Positions 58,883 through 64,000 of a stretch of 64,000 nt of DNA are shown piece after piece. The stretch spans positions 173,265-237,264 of the forward strand of contig CANNAE010000001.1 in assembly GCA_947502505.1 (NCBI GenBank), read 5' to 3'. Both the position numbers and the translations under genes were made by a program. This stretch comes from an uncultured Planococcus sp. GTDB lineage: Bacteria; Bacillota; Bacilli; Bacillales_A; Planococcaceae. A model generated the notes under the pieces. That model ran no database searches. It saw only the letters and a program-made list of their open reading frames with translations, and was not told the DNA's origin. The number at the start of each line of letters is the position of its first letter. The first letter of the stretch is position 1.

Positions 58883-60937
58883 ATGAAACACGTCAAAATC
58901 GGGGTAGGCATCGCCCTGCTTGCAGCTATCGGCGGGACGGGCATGTTCACGCATGAAACCTTCGCAGCGGAAACGGATTACCGGGAATTGGTCAAGCTTA
59001 CGGGTGGCGTTAAAGCGAGCGAGCTTTCCGTTGTGGATGAACAAATCATCACCGTGCTCGAAAAACAATTGGAAGCGCAGGCGATTGTCAGCTATAGCGC
59101 AGAAGGCAAGGAATTATGGCGCAAAGACCTGGCATCGGCGCAATATGCAATCGGCGATCGGGCGTTTGTCGTCATTTCAGGGCAACAAGTCTCGGTGCAT
59201 AATCTGTCGGACGGAAAAGAAACGACATCGTTCAAGCTGGCGGACGGTTTTCGCATAAGCGCTTCGGGGGCAGATGTCGCCATCGAGTCCGGGCATGTGC
59301 TGATCACCGGCAATCTCGGCGCGCGTTTACTCGTCTACAAACTCGACGGCAGCCCGGTTGCGGATATAGCAGGCGGCGATTTGCGGCAAGCGGCGATTTC
59401 AGGCGGGCATTTGATTTATTTCGATGGGTCGGCGCTGCTTGGGCGCGCATTGTCAGGCGGCAAGGAATGGAAATCGCCGGGAGTGCTGGAACCGTATGCA
59501 GCAGCAGGCGATATTCTCTACTATTTGAAAGCGCCAAATGAGGATATGGAGTCGCCGACATTGGTCGCGCGCTCGCTGAATAAAGAACAAGTCTTATACG
59601 AGAAAGCCTTGTCTGCTTCAGAAGAAGTGCGGCTGGCCGGGACCGATGAAGACGGCGCAATCGTCGAATATGTGGATTCCGGTGAATGGGCATTTTTAAA
59701 TTCCAGAGGAGGCGAACGCTTGCGCGAGCCGGTGCGCTCGGCTTCGTTCCGTGCGCTTGAAAACCGTTACCGCCCGGTGGTGACAGAATCCGCATTGAGC
59801 CACCAGCAGCAAAGCGATCACCGTTTGCTATTGCTTCAGGAACAAGGAACCAGTGCGTTCGGCAATCCTTATCACCTGGGCGCCTTGAACGTAATGTCTC
59901 CGTCCGGCGGCTTCACTAAAGTGCTCGAGCATTCCATCTCAGCGGCTGAACTGTCGCCATCAGGCGGGGCGGCAGTGCTTGGTGCCGGGAGCTTGAAATT
60001 CTATGATGTACGGGGCAATCAAGTGGCGCAGGAACAGGTTCCCCCAGGCAGTGAACTTCTCGCTTCCGTTAACGACACGATGTATGTCTATGGCGGCAGC
60101 GGCATTGCGGCATACAGCGGCGAACCCGAAGCGAAAGAGCCAGCCGTAACCACCATCAGCGGTGCAGATGGCTATGAGACGGCGGCTTTATTATCGGAAG
60201 CAGTGTGGGATTCGGCTGAGACGGTCGTGCTTGCGACAGGTGAAAAATTTGCGGACGCGTTATCAGGGGTGCCGCTTGCTTATCAAGTAGGCGGGCCGAT
60301 ACTGTTCACTGAAAAAGGCCGCCTAAACGCTTCGACGCGAGCGGAAATTGAACGCCTTGGCGCAACTAAGGCCATCATCCTCGGCAGTGAGCCGGTCATC
60401 TCGGATGCGCAATTAGACGCGCTGTCCTTGATGGGCGTCGAATCGGAACGAATCGGCGGCGCCAATCGCTACGAGACGGCAGCACTCGTTTCTGAACGCA
60501 TCACGTCAGAAGGCGCGGTCGTGGCGGATGGTTCGACATTTAAGGATGTGTCGCTCGCTTCTGTCTTTGCGGCGCAAAACCAATACCCGATCTTGCTGTC
60601 GCAAGGCAATCGCATGCCGCGCGAGACGACCGCCGCCATGAGCGGGCGCAGCGAGATTGTATTGGCTGCTGACCGCTTGTCGATCGAAGCGCGGACCAAA
60701 GAGGAAGATGCCAAACGCCGCGTGGCCGTATTGGCGCCGGCTTCGAATTTCACTGACGCCTTATCGGCGGCCAATGCAGCCGCAAGACGCAATGGCTCGC
60801 TGTATTTGATCGGCACAAGTGGGTTAACGAAAGAACTGAAAAAGCAATTGGCGCAGTATGAGTCGTTTTTGATCGTCGACTCGGAAAACCTTTTCGATGC
60901 TGGGATGACCCGTTCACTCGAAGCGCTTGTCGATTGA
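58883..60937 (+). CDS. Secreted CWB2 wall-binding protein with a beta-propeller-like N-terminus
   Basis: 684-residue surface protein. It has a signal peptide (about 1-28, ending FAA), then a region (about 35-420) of recurring short beta-strand units with V-x-G/N-x-L patterns, like a PQQ or WD-type propeller, and three CWB2 repeats (about 430-684, with FADAL, ILFTEK, RYETA and ILLSQ). It shares the wall-binding part with the proteins at 15319 and 18914 but is clearly more diverged, for example KFADALSG for NFPDALAG. Function of the propeller is unknown. Confidence 0.82.
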   Translation: MKHVKIGVGIALLAAIGGTGMFTHETFAAETDYRELVKLTGGVKASELSVVDEQIITVLEKQLEAQAIVSYSAEGKELWRKDLASAQYAIGDRAFVVISGQQVSVHNLSDGKETTSFKLADGFRISASGADVAIESGHVLITGNLGARLLVYKLDGSPVADIAGGDLRQAAISGGHLIYFDGSALLGRALSGGKEWKSPGVLEPYAAAGDILYYLKAPNEDMESPTLVARSLNKEQVLYEKALSASEEVRLAGTDEDGAIVEYVDSGEWAFLNSRGGERLREPVRSASFRALENRYRPVVTESALSHQQQSDHRLLLLQEQGTSAFGNPYHLGALNVMSPSGGFTKVLEHSISAAELSPSGGAAVLGAGSLKFYDVRGNQVAQEQVPPGSELLASVNDTMYVYGGSGIAAYSGEPEAKEPAVTTISGADGYETAALLSEAVWDSAETVVLATGEKFADALSGVPLAYQVGGPILFTEKGRLNASTRAEIERLGATKAIILGSEPVISDAQLDALSLMGVESERIGGANRYETAALVSERITSEGAVVADGSTFKDVSLASVFAAQNQYPILLSQGNRMPRETTAAMSGRSEIVLAADRLSIEARTKEEDAKRRVAVLAPASNFTDALSAANAAARRNGSLYLIGTSGLTKELKKQLAQYESFLIVDSENLFDAGMTRSLEALVD

Positions 60938-60988
60938 AGCGGCTAGGTTATAATGGAAGCATCACAACAATGAAAAGGATTTGGCAGG

Positions 60989-61450
60989 ATGAAAAAGCAA
61001 TTGCTGGCCTGGCTATGGCCGGCCTTATGGATGATTCTTATTTTTAGTTTATCGCATCAGCCAGCCGGGGTATCCGGCGGCATCAGTTCGGAAATTGTCC
61101 GGCGGGTGTTTGAGTCCGTCTCTTCATTTGTCCCGCTGGAATTTGAAACGCTCCATACATTGTTCCGGAAAAGCGCGCATTTCTTTTCCTACCTCGTGCT
61201 TGGGCTGCTGCTTGTACGGGCATTCAGGGCAAGTGGCACAGGATTGAAGCGTGCGCTATGGTGGGCATTTGCCTTTAGTGCCTTCTATGCGGCGACGGAT
61301 GAAGTTCATCAATTATTCATTCCGGGGCGCAGCGGGGAAGCCCGCGACGTTTTGATCGACAGCGCAGGGGCGGCGGCTGGTTTGATGTGTTATTGGCTCG
61401 TCGCCAAGTTCAACTGGCAAAATAGGAAAACGGCCCAAACCAATTGGTGA
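60989..61450 (+). CDS. VanZ-like family membrane protein
   Basis: 153-residue protein with four hydrophobic segments and the VanZ signature: SLSHQPAGVSGG at the first loop, FRKSAHFFSYLVLGLLL, and YAATDEVHQLFIPGRSGEARDVLIDSAGA. VanZ gives low-level teicoplanin resistance in enterococci, but most relatives in Bacillota have unknown cell-envelope roles. GAAAAGGA lies upstream. It follows the CWB2 gene by about 50 nt, so both may be co-expressed. Confidence 0.92.
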   Translation: MKKQLLAWLWPALWMILIFSLSHQPAGVSGGISSEIVRRVFESVSSFVPLEFETLHTLFRKSAHFFSYLVLGLLLVRAFRASGTGLKRALWWAFAFSAFYAATDEVHQLFIPGRSGEARDVLIDSAGAAAGLMCYWLVAKFNWQNRKTAQTNW

Positions 61451-61460
61451 GGGCCTTTTT
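61432..61460 (+). terminator. Terminator overlapping the VanZ stop
   Basis: GGCCC pairs with GGGCC around CAATTGG-containing loop sequence, followed by five T; the stop codon lies inside the hairpin. Confidence 0.7.
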
Positions 61461-61530
61461 GCCGTACGGCTGTTTTTGGTGTTTTTGATAGCGGACAAGG
61501 GGGAATAGCTAGGCAGGAGGTGGATACTCG

Positions 61531-61761
61531 ATGAAAGATAAGTTAAAAGACAAAGAAGAAAAATTTGCGGCCACTACGGAGTACCGCGAGAATTTAAAGC
61601 AGACAATCCAGGTCTTGCAAGAACAGGTGCAAATCACGGAACAATTCGAAGAGGATCAAGATCTCGAGGCGATGAAAGCGAAACTCGGCGGCCTTGTAAA
61701 AAAACACGAGGAGCTGGACGAACAATCGCATCGCCTGTCGAAATTATTGCTGGAGATGTAA
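61531..61761 (+). CDS. Small coiled-coil protein
   Basis: 76 residues, almost entirely charged helix with heptad-like leucines (KLKDKEEKF, LVKKHEELDEQ, RLSKLLLEM). No known domain. AGGAGGTG before the ATG and a following hairpin support a real gene. It may be a small cytoplasmic scaffold or stress protein. Confidence 0.6.
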   Translation: MKDKLKDKEEKFAATTEYRENLKQTIQVLQEQVQITEQFEEDQDLEAMKAKLGGLVKKHEELDEQSHRLSKLLLEM

Positions 61762-61768
61762 AGAATGA

Positions 61769-61806
61769 GCCGCAACGCTGATAAACAGCGATTGCGGTAT
61801 TTTTGT
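61769..61806 (+). terminator. Terminator after the coiled-coil gene
   Basis: CCGCA..CGCTG pairs with CAGCG..TGCGG around ATAAA, followed by TATTTTTG. Confidence 0.8.
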
Positions 61807-61916
61807 GGAATATTGTATGCTGAAATGCCTGTTTTATTATAATTAATTTCCAAACAGTATGTACGGTATTCGATTCCCTGCTAAACTTAAGATACTGACT
61901 AGAGTGGGGTGTGTAG

Positions 61917-63047
61917 ATGGAAACGTACTTTTTTTATTTCCTGGAAAATATGGCGTTGATCATAGCGATGATGTATATCGGCTTGAAAGCAAGGGAGTAT
62001 ATTGTCCCGAGTCTCGCAGAATCGAGAAAGGCCCCTTTGCTGACGGGGGTGCTGACGGGATTTTTGGCATTCGCGATCATGTATAATCCCTTGCTTCATG
62101 AAGGGATGCGCCTTGATCTTCGAGAAGTGCCGCTTTATTTCATCGCATATATTGGCGGTTGGGTGCCTGGTGTTATCGCTATGGTCATCCCGTTCATCTA
62201 CCGGATAATGATGGAAGGGCCGACAGTATGGCAAGGTGTCGTGCTGGGCATTTTATTGCCGGTTATTATCGGCAGTTTGTTTCATGGCTGGAAAAATCAC
62301 CGAAAACCTTATGCGCTGGTCAATATCAAACGGATGCTGATTGGCTTTGCGGTTTTTGAAATGATCAAATCGGTATGGATGGTGCTAGGAACACCCGCTA
62401 CTTTGGGGATGGCTGTCATCATGGCCATGATGGCAACAATCGGCCTCTTGTCGATGGGGTGGATCCTCAACGATATGCACTATAACATTATGCGCCGGAA
62501 AGCGCTTGAACATGATTCTACACATGACGCATTGACCGGCTTGCCCAATTTGCGGTTTTTCCACGAACAAGTGGGGGAACTGAAATACAATGGCGTTCCG
62601 ATCGCGGTGGTCATGATGGACGTGGATCATTTCAAGAATTATAACGATACGCACGGGCATCCGGCAGGTGACGGCGTGCTGCGGTCGATCGGGCGCTTAA
62701 TGGAAGAAGTGGCACGACCGGGAGATGTCATCGCTCGCTATGGCGGAGAAGAATTTATCTTATGCTTTACGGAAGTTTCGACCGAAGAGCAGGCATTCGA
62801 ACTGGCGGATGCTTTGCGGGAACGGATCGAAGACCATGCGTTTTATGGCGCCGAACAACAGCCGGGCGGGCGCTTGACTGTCTCGATTGGGGCGGCCATT
62901 TCAAGCGCGGATCAACCGCTCGACAAATTGATCGAGCAAGCAGACCGTGCCCTTTACCGCTCGAAAGACGCAGGGCGCAACCAAGTGACAGTCGTAAAAG
63001 TAAAAGCGAACATCGAGCCGGCTGCAGAGTATCAAGTGAATGCTTAG
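61917..63047 (+). CDS. Membrane diguanylate cyclase (5TM sensor plus GGDEF)
   Basis: 376-residue signalling enzyme that makes cyclic di-GMP from two GTP. The N-terminal half (about 1-185) has five or six hydrophobic segments with GGWVPGVIAMVIP and the NPLLHEGMRLDLREVP loop, typical of the 5TM-5TMR-LYT sensor. The C-terminal GGDEF domain (about 200-365) has HDALTGLPNLRFF, VMMDVDHFKNYNDTHGH and the active loop GGEEF at 276-280. An inhibitory RxxD site upstream of GGEEF is not evident. Ligand of the sensor is unknown. No strong ribosome-binding site precedes the ATG (GTGGGGTG). Confidence 0.93.
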   Translation: METYFFYFLENMALIIAMMYIGLKAREYIVPSLAESRKAPLLTGVLTGFLAFAIMYNPLLHEGMRLDLREVPLYFIAYIGGWVPGVIAMVIPFIYRIMMEGPTVWQGVVLGILLPVIIGSLFHGWKNHRKPYALVNIKRMLIGFAVFEMIKSVWMVLGTPATLGMAVIMAMMATIGLLSMGWILNDMHYNIMRRKALEHDSTHDALTGLPNLRFFHEQVGELKYNGVPIAVVMMDVDHFKNYNDTHGHPAGDGVLRSIGRLMEEVARPGDVIARYGGEEFILCFTEVSTEEQAFELADALRERIEDHAFYGAEQQPGGRLTVSIGAAISSADQPLDKLIEQADRALYRSKDAGRNQVTVVKVKANIEPAAEYQVNA

Positions 63048-63079
63048 TTGTATGCATGAATTCGAATAGGCCACGCCAT

Positions 63080-63119
63080 AAAAAAATGCTATCCCACTGT
63101 GTACGGGATAGCATTTTTT
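63080..63119. terminator. Bidirectional terminator between the cyclase and DUF2512 genes
   Basis: AAAAAATGCTATCCC pairs with GGGATAGCATTTTTT around ACTGTGTAC. Confidence 0.92.
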
Positions 63120-63121
63120 CT

Positions 63122-63523
63122 TTATCCTTTAGCTGATTTGTATTCGTTATACCAAGGAACCACGCTGCGGTCGACGTATTGATGGAAGAACCATTCGCCT
63201 GCTGACAGGACCAATGCGCTGACGAGGGCCGGTGTGACCATGGCAGCGAATTCGCCAGTCAAGAGCCAGCCAACCAATAAGATGACGGCCAATGCCATGA
63301 TGAAATCGGCGAAGGTCGCAACCGTGTTGCGGGACACCTGGTTGCCTGGTTTTCCGGCGTTCAAGAAGACAAGCAAATCGCCGATCGCATAGGACAGAGC
63401 CGTTAGCGCCAGGCTGATCATCAAGGTGTTCATGAAGCTGACATCAAATGCCCATGTCAGGATAACGAGTAAAACAAGCGTAATAATGACGAATTTGATA
63501 GCTAGTGCAATAAGATGTTTCAC
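63122..63523 (-). CDS. DUF2512 family membrane protein (YndM-like)
   Basis: 133 residues with four hydrophobic segments, a conserved start LIALAIKFVIITLVLL and the end GEWFFHQYVDR, matching the DUF2512 family of Bacillales (B. subtilis YndM). It starts with GTG behind AAGGAGGG. Function unknown; relatives are often linked to sporulation or cell-envelope regulation, but there is no such evidence here. Confidence 0.88.
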   Translation of the reverse strand: MKHLIALAIKFVIITLVLLVILTWAFDVSFMNTLMISLALTALSYAIGDLLVFLNAGKPGNQVSRNTVATFADFIMALAVILLVGWLLTGEFAAMVTPALVSALVLSAGEWFFHQYVDRSVVPWYNEYKSAKG

Positions 63524-63674
63524 GGAATCCCTCCTTTTAAATGAAATGAACTATAGACACCTTTACCCGTTTCCATAATAGGATATGCGTTTTTTGCAGG
63601 CAAAAGAAGAGAAGTGCTAAAAATAAAGAAATATTCAAATAAAGAGATCAGTGAATCCCAATTATGGTAATATT

Positions 63675-64000
63675 ATGAGAAAAAGAGAAAAGGGCGTTTT
63701 GGAATTGGAAAAAACGAAAACGGCTGGAAAGTTCCTGCTTGGCCAATGGGATTATGCATTGTTTGTCTTATTATTGCTCGGGAAAGTCTATTATTTCTCG
63801 AATGTCAGCGATACGCTGTTTACGACGCTTGGGCCTTTTGCATTCCTTGGGAAATTGGCGGCTTGGCCGTTCGGGGGCGATAGCGAAGGGATCTTTGAAG
63901 GGGTGCTATTGATCAGCATCGGGACGATCCTGCTCGGGACATTTTGGTTATTGCTGCTAAATGGCCGAAAGCGTTTGTTTTGGATGGCCATCACCAATTT
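63675..64000 (+). CDS. Membrane protein, 3'-truncated (possible LTA-synthase-family N-terminus)
   Basis: Reading frame open to the window end, at least 108 residues. A basic start (MRKREKG) is followed by two hydrophobic segments (about 25-60 with LFVLLLLGKVYYFSN, and 76-96) and RKRLFWMAITN. Short periplasmic loops with aromatic residues are reminiscent of the N-terminus of lipoteichoic acid synthases, but the catalytic part lies outside the window. No clear ribosome-binding site precedes ATG 63675; a TTG near 63699 is an alternative. Confidence 0.45.
   Translation, partial: MRKREKGVLELEKTKTAGKFLLGQWDYALFVLLLLGKVYYFSNVSDTLFTTLGPFAFLGKLAAWPFGGDSEGIFEGVLLISIGTILLGTFWLLLLNGRKRLFWMAITN

Overview
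The window looks like a chromosomal segment of a Gram-positive Bacillales bacterium, most likely a member of the Planococcaceae such as Planococcus. Pointers are strong AGGAGG ribosome-binding sites, many TTG and GTG starts, cre-like catabolite boxes, HPr with both His15 and Ser46, the Bacillus-type mannitol and RuMP genes, and three surface proteins with cell-wall-binding repeat 2 (CWB2) domains. No rRNA, tRNA, phage or recognisable plasmid replication gene is seen.

Left third (1-33.4 kb): the end of an AGCS amino-acid symporter; two small unknown genes; ptsHI facing a mannitol unit (mtlA, mtlR, mtlD); a formaldehyde-fixing RuMP pair (hxlA, hxlB) with a HAD phosphatase and an HxlR-type regulator; an aldo/keto reductase; two CWB2 surface proteins, one of them a subtilisin-like protease; a copper unit (copY, copA, glutaredoxin-like) under two cop boxes; and a sugar-acid operon (dehydrogenase, acid-sugar kinase, class II aldolase, GntP permease) divergent from a GntR regulator. 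This part holds 37 copies of a 21-nt motif, GTCCCTGTG-N4-ACACAATT, arranged as 17 elements, mostly pairs 65 or 87 bp apart. Most lie within about 10 nt after a stop codon. Two genes for REP-associated tyrosine transposases (RAYTs) lie among them, each flanked by copies, so I read this as a REP/RAYT system.

Middle (33.4-53.4 kb): an AlaDH/PNT-type dehydrogenase, a 1376-residue TPR protein with an internal C39-like peptidase domain, and a rhodanese lipoprotein lead into a heavy-metal region. It holds merR-merA and a second flavin disulfide reductase, then czcD, cadA-cadC, cadD, bdbD-bdbC, an ACR3/bile-acid-symporter-type carrier, and an HTH plus membrane-protein pair. Four 28-29 bp sites resembling Bacillus dif (XerC/XerD sites) occur at 44194, 51030, 52481 and 53327, all in one orientation. 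They split this stretch into three cassettes, much like pdif modules of Acinetobacter plasmids.

Right end (53.5-64 kb): a lipoprotein, three tandem paralogous CxxC zinc-ribbon membrane proteins, an SF1 helicase fused to a PD-(D/E)xK nuclease domain and a LexA-type autoprotease, a third CWB2 protein, a VanZ-like protein, a membrane diguanylate cyclase, a DUF2512 protein and the start of a membrane protein. No copy of the 21-nt motif was found right of 33330.

Coordinates and translations were read directly. Family names rest on remembered motifs, and no database search was run.
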